14,755 nucleotides of DNA. Source: Tissierellaceae bacterium (GTDB lineage Bacteria; Bacillota; Clostridia; Tissierellales; Tissierellaceae). This document shows positions 6,100-14,558 of the stretch, piece after piece. The stretch spans positions 1-14,755 of the forward strand of contig JARICQ010000058.1 of NCBI GenBank assembly GCA_029264075.1. Reading direction: 5' to 3'. Each line of letters starts with the position of its first letter. Within the stretch, counting starts at the first letter, position 1. The position numbers were made by a program, and so were the translations under genes. Below the pieces are notes generated by a model. That model was not told the DNA's origin and did no database searches. It worked only from the letters and a program-made list of their open reading frames with translations.

Positions 6100-7287
6100 A
6101 TGAAAAAGAAGATCAAGAACAATGTATCCTGGCTAGGAAAGGTTGATTGGGAGTTAGAGAAATTCCATGGAGAAGATTATTCTACCCATAGTGGCTCCAC
6201 CTACAACTCTTATTTAATCGAAGAAGAAAAAACAGTATTAGTTGATACGGTCTGGATGCCATTTGCAGATGAATTTGTAGAGAATTTGGCTAAAGAAGTA
6301 GACTTAAAGAAAATTGACTATATTATTGTTAACCACGGTGAAGTGGACCACAGTGGAGCTCTTCCTGCTTTGATGAAGCTTATCCCTGAGACACCTATTT
6401 ATTGTACGGCTAATGCTGTTAAATCTCTAAAAGGACAATATCATGAAGATTGGAATTTCAATATAGTAAAGACTGGTGATTCGCTAGATATAGGAAATGG
6501 AAAATCACTAGTATTTGTGGAGATGGCCATGCTACATTGGCCAGATAGTATGGCGACCTACCTTACTGAAGATAATATCTTGTTTAGCAATGACGCCTTT
6601 GGTCAACACTATGCAAGTGAAAAACTATATAATGATCTGGTTGATGAATGTGAACTTTTTGAAGAAGCGATTAAATATTACGCAAATATCTTAACGCCAT
6701 TTAGTGCAATATTGAGAAAGAAATTAGATGAGATTATAGCTTTAAATCTAACAATTGATATCATCGCAACAAGTCATGGTGTTATCTGGAGAGATAATCC
6801 TATGCAGATTGTAGAGAAATATTTAGATTGGTCAAATGACTATCAGGAAAACCAAATTACAATTCTTTATGAAACTATGTGGAATGGAACAAAAAAATTA
6901 GCTGAGAAAATAGCTGAGGGAATTTATCTAGAAGACCCAGATGTTGTAGTTAAACTTTACAATGTTGCTAAAACTGACACAAATGATATGATTACAGAAG
7001 TCTTTAAGTCAAAGGCTGTCATAATGGGTTGTCCAACTGTTGGAAATAACATATTAAATTCAATGGCAGGATTTATCCACTATATAAAGCTTATGAAATT
7101 TAAAAACAAGAAGGCAGCTGCCTTTGGTTGTTATGGCTGGAGCGGCGAGTCAGTAAAGGTCCTTAACAAACTGATGGAAGATGCTGGATTTGAAGTTATT
7201 TCAGAAGGATACAGAAATCAATGGAATCCAGATCTTGAAGCAGAAAACGAAGCAGTAGAATACGGAAAGAGCCTAGCTAAAGTCTAG
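6100..7287 (+). CDS. fprA: A-type flavoprotein FprA (flavodiiron protein; O2/NO reductase)
   Basis: 395 residues, the normal length for the family. Residues 1-250 form the metallo-beta-lactamase-like domain with all six diiron ligands: His79, Glu81 and Asp83 in NHGEVDH, His146 in LHWPD, Asp165 in FSNDAFG, and His226 in TSHG. Residues about 254-395 form the flavodoxin-like FMN domain, opening with ITILYETMWNGTKKLA. These soluble enzymes reduce O2 to water or NO to N2O in anaerobes, using electrons from rubredoxin or F420H2; which substrate dominates cannot be read from the sequence. No rubredoxin or reductase partner is in the window, so electrons must come from elsewhere. ATG 6100 follows AGGGGGG by 7 bases. 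It is divergent from a Crp/Fnr regulator with a shared palindrome and ends at a strong terminator, so it is transcribed alone. Confidence 0.95.
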   Translation: MKKKIKNNVSWLGKVDWELEKFHGEDYSTHSGSTYNSYLIEEEKTVLVDTVWMPFADEFVENLAKEVDLKKIDYIIVNHGEVDHSGALPALMKLIPETPIYCTANAVKSLKGQYHEDWNFNIVKTGDSLDIGNGKSLVFVEMAMLHWPDSMATYLTEDNILFSNDAFGQHYASEKLYNDLVDECELFEEAIKYYANILTPFSAILRKKLDEIIALNLTIDIIATSHGVIWRDNPMQIVEKYLDWSNDYQENQITILYETMWNGTKKLAEKIAEGIYLEDPDVVVKLYNVAKTDTNDMITEVFKSKAVIMGCPTVGNNILNSMAGFIHYIKLMKFKNKKAAAFGCYGWSGESVKVLNKLMEDAGFEVISEGYRNQWNPDLEAENEAVEYGKSLAKV

Positions 7288-7327
7288 GAAAACAGCCCAA
7301 TTTATCTATCAAAACCATATAAAAAAT

Positions 7328-7363
7328 AAAGCCCTGATTCAATTAAATTAGAATCGGGGCTTT
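7328..7363. terminator. Bidirectional terminator between fprA and pta
   Basis: AAAGCCCTGATTC (7328-7340) pairs with GAATCGGGGCTTT (7351-7363) with one mismatch (a wobble on one strand) around a 10-base loop. It is followed by TTTT on the plus strand, and by a T-rich run on the minus strand (from the A run 7321-7327). It lies between convergent stops at 7287 and 7371. Confidence 0.9.
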
Positions 7364-7370
7364 TATAGTT

Positions 7371-8372
7371 TTATTTATTTTGATTAATAGCTTGAACAGC
7401 TGTAATTGCAACAACGCCTATGATATCTTCACGGCTACATCCTCTTGATAGATCATTTACAGGTTTTGCAATTCCTTGAGTTATTGGACCATAAGCTTCT
7501 GCCTTGGCTAATTGCTGAACTAGCTTGTATCCAATATTTCCTGCATCTAAATCTGGGAATATAAGAACATTGGCCTTGCCTGCTACATCACTTCCAGGTG
7601 CCTTTGATTTTCCAATACTAGGCACAATAGCAGCATCTAATTGGAACTCTCCATCTATTTCATAGTCTGGATACTCTTCCTTGGCCAATCTCGTTGCTTC
7701 AACTACCTTGTCGATATCTTCGTGCTCTGCACTTCCCTTTGTTGAATGTGATAACAATCCAACAATTGGCTTTTCTTCAACAAGTACTTCAAAACTCTTT
7801 GCTGAACTTCCAGCAATTGTCGCCAATTCTTCTGCGCTTGGATTTTGAACAAGTCCACAATCTGAAAATACGAAACTACCATCAGCTCCAAGTTCACAAT
7901 TTGGTACTGACATAACAAAGAATGTTGAAACAAGTTTTGTTCCTGGTGCTGTCCTTAAGATTTGCAAGGATGGCCTAAGTACATTTGCTGTTGAGTTTGC
8001 TGCTCCTGCAACCATACCAGCTGCCATACCTTTTTTAACCATCATAACGCCTAGATACAGAGGATCTTCACTTAAAAGCTCCCTTGCTTGGTCTTCTGTC
8101 ATGCCTCTATTTTTACGTAATTCTACAAGAGTTTCAATATAGTTTGGCATTTCTTCAAAATTATCAGGATCTACAATTTTAGCAGCTGAAATTTCTAGAT
8201 TGCCTGCTTTCTCTTTGATCTCTTTTTCCTTACCAATCAGGATAACATTTGCAAGCTTTTCCTCAAGAATATGCTCTGTTGCCTCTAGTATCCTAGTATC
8301 CAATGCCTCCGGTAATACAATCGTTTGAATGTTAGCTTTTGCCTTTTCCTTAATGTTTTCAATAAAGCCCAA
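7371..8372 (-). CDS. pta: Phosphate acetyltransferase (Pta)
   Basis: 333 residues, the short class I form without N-terminal regulatory domains. It converts acetyl-CoA and phosphate to acetyl phosphate and CoA in the cytoplasm, the step before acetate kinase makes ATP in fermentation. Family blocks are intact: LRPSLQILRTAPG, HSTKGSAEHED, DGEFQLDAA, APGSDVAGKANVLIFPDLDAG and the C-terminal GPITQGIAKPVNDLSRGCS. In the last, Ser309, Arg310 and Asp316 fall at the positions I recall as catalytic in the Methanosarcina enzyme of the same length. The start is TTG 8372-8370, 8 bases after AAAGGGG; no ATG lies nearby and the MGFIENIKEKAKAN beginning is typical. Acetate kinase (ack), often adjacent, is not in the window; the gene stands alone between a terminator and an intergenic region with an inverted repeat. 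Confidence 0.97.
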   Translation of the reverse strand: MGFIENIKEKAKANIQTIVLPEALDTRILEATEHILEEKLANVILIGKEKEIKEKAGNLEISAAKIVDPDNFEEMPNYIETLVELRKNRGMTEDQARELLSEDPLYLGVMMVKKGMAAGMVAGAANSTANVLRPSLQILRTAPGTKLVSTFFVMSVPNCELGADGSFVFSDCGLVQNPSAEELATIAGSSAKSFEVLVEEKPIVGLLSHSTKGSAEHEDIDKVVEATRLAKEEYPDYEIDGEFQLDAAIVPSIGKSKAPGSDVAGKANVLIFPDLDAGNIGYKLVQQLAKAEAYGPITQGIAKPVNDLSRGCSREDIIGVVAITAVQAINQNK

Positions 8373-8470
8373 TTCTATTTCCCCTTTCTATGCTATGTTT
8401 TTATCAATCCTAAATACATTCTATCATAAGTTGTCTAGATTTCTCTAATTATCACAATAATTAATTTTTC

Positions 8471-8489
8471 TTAACAATTTTATTGTCAA
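8471..8489. promoter_or_regulatory. Inverted repeat upstream of pta over a TTGACA box
   Basis: On the minus strand TTGACAAT and ATTGTTAA flank AAA, a 19-base dyad with one mismatch. TTGACA (8489-8484) is a perfect -35 match, but the hexamer 17 bases on (AATTAA) is poor. It may be an operator on the pta promoter or simply an AT-rich hairpin after the helicase gene. No U run follows it on the minus strand, so it is a poor terminator. Confidence 0.35.
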
Positions 8490-8517
8490 TTTTCTATATT
8501 AATATTGAAGCTCTCTC

Positions 8518-11500
8518 TTATTTTCCTTCAAAATATTTAAATCTATCAACAATTACATCATAATACTGCTTTGTCTTAAATCTTTCAATATCCCCCACGA
8601 CATAAAACTTCTCTTTAGCTCTTGTAGTTGCAACATTTAACAAATTAGGTTTCATACAAGACCAGTTAGCAGCACCATCTGTTGATAAGTCTGTACCAGT
8701 TACAAAATAAACAATATCTGCTTCTTTTCCTTGAAATGTATGCACCGTTCCAATAGATTTGTTAGCCCAACTAGTGATATCTTTTATCTTTCCTCCTAGT
8801 CTACTAGTTACTAATTTAATTAACTGTGTTCTTACTGCTGTAAATGGAGTGATTACAAAGACGCTAGGAAGTTCATCTTCTTTTACATCTTGAAAATGAT
8901 CTTCAATTTTCTCAACAATAAATTCACCCTGTTCTTTTACATACTGTGCCTGCTGAGTTTTACCCCTTATATCATACCAGTGTCCATGACCAACTTCATC
9001 TTTTGCTAGTACCATTTTATTTTCATAAGCAATTTCATTGGAAATAGAAAACATTGGTTCAATACATCTTCTATGTACCCAAAGTGGAATGCCTATCCTT
9101 TCCTTATGTTCGCCCTCACCTTTAAATGTACCGATAGGGTTTGCATAGTCAGCCATAGTTTGAACAGATGAAGTTGATCCTATATAATGTTCAGATACAT
9201 CGAATGCTTTTCTGATATCAGATAGAATAGTCTCATCTAAGGTTACAACGGGTTCAATCTGTATTGGATCACCAACAATGATAGCTTTTTTACAGCGCCA
9301 TAGGCCACCTACAGCTTGTTGTGGACTTGCTTGTCCAGCTTCATCTATAAATAAGTAATCAATAAAGTTTTTGTCCATTCCACGATACATTGATCCCAAA
9401 CTAGCAAATGTAGTACTCATAACAGGAAATAGCAGATGTAGGGACTTCCACATATGTCCTATATTCTTTAAGTTTTCTTCAATATTTAAATTAATAGATC
9501 TTATATTTTGCAAGATGGCAATTGCACCTTTCATGTGTCTATTATTCTTATGCAAAAAAACTTTGTGCACTTTCATCCCTTTTAAAAACAACATTCCACG
9601 CTTGAAATTTAGTTCATGGCTCTGCCATAATACAGCCTTTTGTCTTTCACTGTAGAATGAAGCTTTCCAAAATTCATCTGTTGATAAACTTATTTCCTCT
9701 TCCTTATATTTTTTCTTTAATCTTTCAATATTCTTTAATTTTTCATCTAAAACTCTTTTTCTTTCATTTAATTCTTTTATTTCCTTTTTACAATGATTTT
9801 TTTCATCTAATTGTTTTCCTAAGCTTTTCAAAATACTATCTATTTGTTCTCGTATTTCTAATTCTTCCTTGTTTTTTATTCTTAAAAGCTGATTGATCAT
9901 TTTTACAATAAAGTTTGGCCTAGGTAAGTTATCAAGCCTTTGTTTTAATAGTTCATTTTGCTTTTCTAAATTATTAGACTCTTGCTCCAAATCATCATAA
10001 TGCTCCTTGTTTTTCTTTATTTTAGATGGTAAATCCTTAGCTTTTTCTATAATTTCTTCAGATTTTTTCATTGTTTCTATAAACTCTTGTAATTCTTTTT
10101 TATCATTTTCAATTTCTTCTCTTAAATCATTGAATTCTTTTACTGCTTGGTCCCAACTATTAGGGTCTATGGGTTCCTTTAAATAATCCAGCAATGGTAT
10201 ATTCCCTTCTGTTTTATTTTGCAGGGAATAGCTAATGTTTTGAATGTTTCCTCCCTTACCAAAAGCCCCTGAAAACATTCCCCAAGCTTTTTCATCATCT
10301 AGCAAGTTTTCTGCATATTTTGTAAAAAACTCTAATTCTTCAGCTTCCTTGGCATAGGCAAGATCATATTCATAAAAGATCATTGGATCTATTCCAGTAG
10401 TTTCAATCTTTTCTTCTCGTTCTTTCTCAGTTGGTTCTTTACCATAACGCACCACTTCTCCCAGTAATGGTAATTCTTTAGATATATTTTCCACAGCACC
10501 ATTATTACAGGATGCAACTACCATTGAATATTTTGCTATTTTTTCATCTAGCTCATAAACATTATACTCGTATGTTTTATTTTTGCCTTCAATATCCTGC
10601 TTTCCAGACTTAGCAAAAGCCTTGGTAGGATCATCATAGGCCGCCATTTGAATTGATCTTTGAACAATTAATTCAGCAAAAATATCTTTTAGCAGAGTAG
10701 TCTTACCTGTACCTGGAGGACCATTTACAGAACTGATAAGTTCATCTCCATTTATAATATTATTTACTGAAATTTGCTGCATGAGAGAAAGCCTATGGTT
10801 TACAGGCGAAGGCCATCTTCCCAAGGGTAGGTTTTCCAATTCTAGGGTTTTCTCTATATCTTTTCTATTTTCATCAATATCAATTTTCATTGGTTTTCCA
10901 TCAATAAAAGTTGATAATACATCATTTTCGCCTTTTTTCAAAACAGTCTGCAGATCATCCAAGAAAAAACTGTTGAATTTAAGTGAACTTAATTTTGTAT
11001 TTTTATTAAAAATAATACACTCAAGGTAGGATGAATTTACAGAATCTGAAAGTAAGCTAAAATATGAATTAAATGCATTTCTAGCCTTCTTTATCTTCTC
11101 ATCATCCACTCCGTTTTCAAAGATAACATTTAGTTCTTCTTCAAAAGCCGTCTTTTTTTCATTGTATCTATCTGTAAAGTCATCATAAGATATCTTTTCT
11201 CCCTTTTTAATATCATCCACCATTAATTGGACATAGGGGATAAACAAAGAACCATCTACATATTCATCTTTTTCATCAACATCAAAGGTAAAACTATAAT
11301 ACAAGTCAGTATTTTTATTGATAATTTCCTCTTCACTTTGAAAATAATTACGCAACAAATCAACTAGTTCATAATTTCTATAAGAATTAATATAATATGT
11401 ATATCGCTTTTCAAATTTTGTTGGATCTAAAAGCTCTAAATTTTTCAAGTTTTCAGATTGAGAAATTGGTACAACTCTCATATGTTTACCTTGCCCTTTG

Positions 11501-11592
11501 ATATGATTTTTATTAATTACATCGTTTAAAGACGGAATTTCTCCAGGTGTGATCATTTCTAAAAAAGTCCAAGCTTCCATTACTTTTGACAT
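8518..11592 (-). CDS. Large superfamily 1 helicase (Upf1/Dna2-like AAA domains) with a coiled-coil insert
   Basis: 1024 residues. An N-terminal region (1-285, opening MSKVMEAWTFLEMITPGEIP) has no motif I can name. The helicase core is complete: Walker A GPPGTGKTT (291-299, Lys297), motif Ia VASCNNGAVENI (about 361), Walker B FIDEAGQASP (Asp750-Glu751), motif III GDPIQIEP (774), motif IV ITPFTAVR (about 914), motif V GTVHTFQGKEAD (948, Gln954) and motif VI NVATTRAKEKF (Arg991). Between Ia and Walker B a Lys/Glu-rich coiled coil of about 155 residues (480-635) replaces the short stalk of Upf1-type enzymes. Large solitary helicases with this SNNGAVEN-type motif are, as I recall, common in bacterial genomic islands and often suspected in defence; no nuclease domain is visible. 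ATG 11592 follows AGGGAG. Its coding sequence is visibly AT-rich, its neighbours are metabolic, and it appears monocistronic. Confidence 0.88.
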   Translation of the reverse strand: MSKVMEAWTFLEMITPGEIPSLNDVINKNHIKGQGKHMRVVPISQSENLKNLELLDPTKFEKRYTYYINSYRNYELVDLLRNYFQSEEEIINKNTDLYYSFTFDVDEKDEYVDGSLFIPYVQLMVDDIKKGEKISYDDFTDRYNEKKTAFEEELNVIFENGVDDEKIKKARNAFNSYFSLLSDSVNSSYLECIIFNKNTKLSSLKFNSFFLDDLQTVLKKGENDVLSTFIDGKPMKIDIDENRKDIEKTLELENLPLGRWPSPVNHRLSLMQQISVNNIINGDELISSVNGPPGTGKTTLLKDIFAELIVQRSIQMAAYDDPTKAFAKSGKQDIEGKNKTYEYNVYELDEKIAKYSMVVASCNNGAVENISKELPLLGEVVRYGKEPTEKEREEKIETTGIDPMIFYEYDLAYAKEAEELEFFTKYAENLLDDEKAWGMFSGAFGKGGNIQNISYSLQNKTEGNIPLLDYLKEPIDPNSWDQAVKEFNDLREEIENDKKELQEFIETMKKSEEIIEKAKDLPSKIKKNKEHYDDLEQESNNLEKQNELLKQRLDNLPRPNFIVKMINQLLRIKNKEELEIREQIDSILKSLGKQLDEKNHCKKEIKELNERKRVLDEKLKNIERLKKKYKEEEISLSTDEFWKASFYSERQKAVLWQSHELNFKRGMLFLKGMKVHKVFLHKNNRHMKGAIAILQNIRSINLNIEENLKNIGHMWKSLHLLFPVMSTTFASLGSMYRGMDKNFIDYLFIDEAGQASPQQAVGGLWRCKKAIIVGDPIQIEPVVTLDETILSDIRKAFDVSEHYIGSTSSVQTMADYANPIGTFKGEGEHKERIGIPLWVHRRCIEPMFSISNEIAYENKMVLAKDEVGHGHWYDIRGKTQQAQYVKEQGEFIVEKIEDHFQDVKEDELPSVFVITPFTAVRTQLIKLVTSRLGGKIKDITSWANKSIGTVHTFQGKEADIVYFVTGTDLSTDGAANWSCMKPNLLNVATTRAKEKFYVVGDIERFKTKQYYDVIVDRFKYFEGK

Positions 11593-11636
11593 ATATATAT
11601 TCTCTCCCTTGTGTTTATCATTTGTTATTTATTTCT

Positions 11637-11645
11637 ATTCTACCA
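11637..11645 (-). promoter_or_regulatory. Possible extended -10 promoter for the helicase gene
   Basis: On the minus strand TGGTAGAAT (11645-11637) combines TGn with TAGAAT (5 of 6). No -35 is seen; the -35 region coincides with the terminator hairpin of the preceding gene. The predicted start lies about 38 bases before the gene. Confidence 0.35.
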
Positions 11646-11655
11646 TTAATAGCTA

Positions 11656-11696
11656 TAAAACCCTGACTAATCAGAGATTGATTAGTCAGGGTTTTA
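11656..11696 (-). terminator. Intrinsic terminator after the M20 peptidase gene
   Basis: A perfect 17-bp stem, AAAACCCTGACTAATC (11657-11672) with GATTAGTCAGGGTTTT (11680-11695) plus one outer pair, encloses a 7-base loop. On the minus strand it ends in GGGTTTTATAG. It lies about 95 bases beyond the peptidase stop and 64 bases before the helicase start, so it isolates the helicase gene. The flanking stretch 11697-11791 holds no gene I can support. Confidence 0.88.
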
Positions 11697-11791
11697 CATT
11701 ATATAAGAGCTTTTCTAGGTCCATATCTAAGACTTTTTTCTAAACTTCACCAATATGCGTAAGTTTATCTTAGCTTTTGCTATTGATAACC

Positions 11792-12904
11792 CTAAGCATA
11801 TTGCTTTATTATTTCTGTTACCAATATTGCTGAATTTTCAAGATCAACTATGTGCAGATTTTCCTCAACAGTATGAGGTTTTCTTTCTCCTATGCCAAGA
11901 TTAATTGCTTCAATGCCATTTGCATTAAATATATTGGTATCACTTCCACCACCAGATTTAGCTGTTTGTGATTTTAAACCAAGTATTTCACACGCTTTTT
12001 CAACAGTTTTAACCAAAGAGCTATCTTCAGATACTTTAAAAGAACCATAAGCATTCTCTACATTTACTTCTACAGTCCCTCCAAATTTTTCAGCAGCATC
12101 CTTACAGCATTTTACCATGTGATCGGATTGATCTTTTAGTTTTTCATCTTCTAAACTTCTTGCTTCTGCAAAGAATTCTACAACTTTAGGGACTATATTT
12201 GTAGGACCTTCTGCCTTTATTGATCCTATGTTTGCTGTAGTTTCTTCATCTATCCTGAGTAGCTTCATATTTGCAATAGCTTCTCCTGCCATCTGAATAG
12301 CGCTTATTCCACTTTCAGGAGCAACTCCAGCATGAGCTTCTCTACCAATAAACTTAACATCTATCTTGTTTTGAGCAGGGCCTTGAACTATTATTGTTCC
12401 TGGGTCTCCACCACTATCTAAAACAAATCCTTTTTTAGATTTTATCTTTGAATAATCTAAATTCTTAGATCCAAACAATCCACCTTCTTCAAAGACTGTA
12501 AATAATAGTTCAATATCTCCATGAGGAATATTGTTTTCCTGTATCGCTTGAATTCCTTCCACTATTGCTGCTATACCTGCCTTATCATCGCCACCAAGGA
12601 TTGTAGTTCCATCTGAATAGATTACTCCATCCCTTATCTGGGGCTTAATTCCTCTTCCTGGCGATACAGTATCCATATGTGCACTAAAAGCTATGCTTTC
12701 TCCACCGGTTGATCCCTTTAGAAATCCAAGTAGATTACCTGAGTTGCTTCCAACTTTTTCACCTGCATCATCCATCCGAACTTCCAAACCTAATTCTTCA
12801 AGTTCCTCTTTTAGTGTAAGGGCAAATTCCCTTTCTTCTTTTGTAGGACTGTCGATTTGAACATACCTTAAAAATCTTTCCAGTAATCTTTCTTTGTTTA
12901 TCAT
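11792..12904 (-). CDS. M20-family metallopeptidase, PepT-like
   Basis: 370 residues. Metal and catalytic residues of the M20 family are present: His76 and Asp78 in AHMDTVSPG, Asp106/Asp107 in LGGDDKAG, catalytic Glu139 and metal-binding Glu140 in FEEGG, an Asp in VLDSGGDPG, and the C-terminal His in KPHTVEENLHI. The lid or dimerisation domain begins near KFIGREAHAG. It resembles the PepT-like subgroup (B. subtilis YqjE type), cytoplasmic di-zinc exopeptidases acting on small peptides or acyl-amino acids; the exact substrate is unknown. ATG 12904 follows GAGGAG by 8 bases. It lies 82 bases after the AbgT transporter gene on the same strand, separated by a terminator but with no convincing promoter of its own, so I infer expression by read-through. 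The pairing recalls E. coli AbgT with M20 hydrolases AbgA/AbgB. Confidence 0.9.
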   Translation of the reverse strand: MINKERLLERFLRYVQIDSPTKEEREFALTLKEELEELGLEVRMDDAGEKVGSNSGNLLGFLKGSTGGESIAFSAHMDTVSPGRGIKPQIRDGVIYSDGTTILGGDDKAGIAAIVEGIQAIQENNIPHGDIELLFTVFEEGGLFGSKNLDYSKIKSKKGFVLDSGGDPGTIIVQGPAQNKIDVKFIGREAHAGVAPESGISAIQMAGEAIANMKLLRIDEETTANIGSIKAEGPTNIVPKVVEFFAEARSLEDEKLKDQSDHMVKCCKDAAEKFGGTVEVNVENAYGSFKVSEDSSLVKTVEKACEILGLKSQTAKSGGGSDTNIFNANGIEAINLGIGERKPHTVEENLHIVDLENSAILVTEIIKQYA

Positions 12905-12947
12905 ATCTACATCTCCTCAATTTGTTTTTTAGAAGTATTACCATAAA

Positions 12948-12981
12948 AAATAAATGAGGCTCTTAAAAGCCTCATTTATTT
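12948..12981 (-). terminator. Intrinsic terminator after the AbgT gene, possibly leaky
   Basis: AAATAAATGAGGCT (12948-12961) and AGCCTCATTTATTT (12968-12981) form a perfect 14-bp stem with a 6-base loop. On the minus strand the stem runs into a T-rich tail. It begins 5 bases after the stop codon. Only 43 bases separate it from the peptidase start, so it may act as an attenuator within an operon. Confidence 0.88.
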
Positions 12982-12986
12982 ACAAT

Positions 12987-14525
12987 TTATATATTAATCG
13001 TAGCTCCTGGACCTAGTGGCAATCCTAAATAGAACCATACAATCATCATCAGTGACCATCCAATTAGAAATACTATTGAATAAGGAAGCATTGTTGATAT
13101 TAGTGTTCCCAATCCACTTTTTTCATCATATCTCTTTGCAAATACCACTATCATTGCAAAGTAACTCATAAGAGGTGTTATAATATTCGTTGTTGAATCT
13201 CCGATTCTATATGCAGCTTGTGTTAATTCTGGGCTAAGTTGTAATCTCATCATCATAGGCACAAAAACTGGTGCCATAATTGCCCATTTTGCTGATGCAG
13301 AACCTATAAAGAGATTCAAGAATGCTGAAACAACTATAAAGCCAAGTATCAGAGGAAGTCCTGTGATACCAGCACCTTCTAGGAAATCCGCTCCTTTTAC
13401 TGAAAGGATTATACCAAGGTTAGATTTTCCAAAATAAGCAACGAACTGTGAGGCAAAGAAGGCAAGCACTAGATAGCCTCCCATACTTTTCATAGCCTGA
13501 GTCATTGACTCAACAAAGTCATCACTGTTTTTTATCTTTCCAGTTGTCTTACCATAAGCTGCTCCTGGAATTAAGAAGACTAAGAGAATCATAAAAATAA
13601 GACCATCGCTCAAAAAAGCTTTTATTGTCATATTTCCATCATCATCTAATGTCCTAAGAAGGGCATTTGAAGGTACAGTTAATACAAGCATTATAGCTAC
13701 AAATATTAACAAAGCTATACCTGCATTTCTAAGTCCCTTGTTCTCTAGATCTGTGATTTCTTCTTTATCTGGCATATATGAACCAGTATATTCACCCAGG
13801 TTAGGTTCGACAATTTTCTCAGTTACAAATGTTCCAAGGATAACTAATACAAATGTTGAAACTATCATAAAGTAATAGTTTGCAGTAGGAAGGACTTCAT
13901 AATCAATTCCTGAGTTCAATAAAGCCTCATTTGTTATACCAGCTAATAGAGGGTCTACAGTACCTATTAATAAGTTTGCTGAAAAACCAGCAGATACTCC
14001 TGCAAAAGCTGCTGCAAGCCCTGCTAATGGATGTCTTCCTGCTCCTGCAAAGACTATTGCTCCCAAAGGAATTACTACTACATATCCTGCATCTGATGCA
14101 ATATTTGACATTATACCTGCAAAAACTACAACTGCTGTTAGTAATCTTGGGTTAACATTACTCAACATTTTCTTTAGTGATGTGTTGATAAGTCCTGACC
14201 ATTCAGCAACTCCCACACCGAGCATTGCAACAAGCACTGTACCCAAAGGCGCAAAGCCTGTAAAATTTGAAGTTGCACTGTTAAAGATGTAGACTAAACC
14301 TTCACGTGAAAGCAGGTTAGTTGCTGTTATAGTAGACTCAACGCCTTCTCTAGCATCGAAAAATGTTACTGCTGTTCCTATTCGAGCTACTATAAAAGAT
14401 ACCACCAATACCACTGCGCTTAAAATAACAAATATTATTGCTGGATGTGGCAGTGCATTACCTGTCCTTTCAATTGCTTTTAAAATTCTATTTTCTCCAG
14501 GATTTTTTGATTTTTCTTTTGACAT
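12987..14525 (-). CDS. AbgT-family transporter
   Basis: 512 residues, the usual length for AbgT proteins, with about nine to eleven membrane helices. Family landmarks are the opening ERTGNALPHPAIIF, the FTGFAPLGTVLVAMLGVGVAE block, SDAGYVVVIPLGA, HPLAGLAAAFAGVSAGFSAN with LLIGTVDPLLAGIT, and the C-terminal FIGSASAKWAIMAPVFVPMM and RIGDSTTNIITPLMSYF. E. coli AbgT imports p-aminobenzoyl-glutamate, while some homologues export sulfonamides and other antimetabolites; direction and substrate are not determined here. A downstream PepT-like M20 peptidase favours uptake of an amide or peptide that is then cleaved. ATG 14525 follows GGAGGAG by 6 bases. Transcription starts from a consensus promoter about 27 bases upstream, so the leader is too short for a riboswitch. 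Confidence 0.95.
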   Translation of the reverse strand: MSKEKSKNPGENRILKAIERTGNALPHPAIIFVILSAVVLVVSFIVARIGTAVTFFDAREGVESTITATNLLSREGLVYIFNSATSNFTGFAPLGTVLVAMLGVGVAEWSGLINTSLKKMLSNVNPRLLTAVVVFAGIMSNIASDAGYVVVIPLGAIVFAGAGRHPLAGLAAAFAGVSAGFSANLLIGTVDPLLAGITNEALLNSGIDYEVLPTANYYFMIVSTFVLVILGTFVTEKIVEPNLGEYTGSYMPDKEEITDLENKGLRNAGIALLIFVAIMLVLTVPSNALLRTLDDDGNMTIKAFLSDGLIFMILLVFLIPGAAYGKTTGKIKNSDDFVESMTQAMKSMGGYLVLAFFASQFVAYFGKSNLGIILSVKGADFLEGAGITGLPLILGFIVVSAFLNLFIGSASAKWAIMAPVFVPMMMRLQLSPELTQAAYRIGDSTTNIITPLMSYFAMIVVFAKRYDEKSGLGTLISTMLPYSIVFLIGWSLMMIVWFYLGLPLGPGATINI

Positions 14526-14558
14526 TGTTTTCTCCTCCTTTTTTTATTTTGTAAAATA

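Noticed and set aside
7694..7933. Open frames on both strands inside pta (7694-7915 plus, 7703-7933 minus)
   Set aside because: They lie fully within a well-conserved enzyme gene, lack good ribosome binding sites and encode low-complexity shadow peptides.
9371..9896. Antisense open frames (9371-9655 and 9657-9896, plus) within the helicase gene
   Set aside because: Antisense to helicase coding sequence; the hydrophobic composition arises from the complement of Lys/Glu codons, and no start signals are seen.
11549..11743. Plus-strand open frame across the helicase start and the terminator hairpin
   Set aside because: It reads through a perfect terminator stem and the opposite gene's promoter and start; composition is not protein-like.
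13931..14155. Leu-rich plus-strand frame inside the AbgT gene
   Set aside because: Mirror of membrane-protein codons (LLQ repeats); no ribosome binding site.
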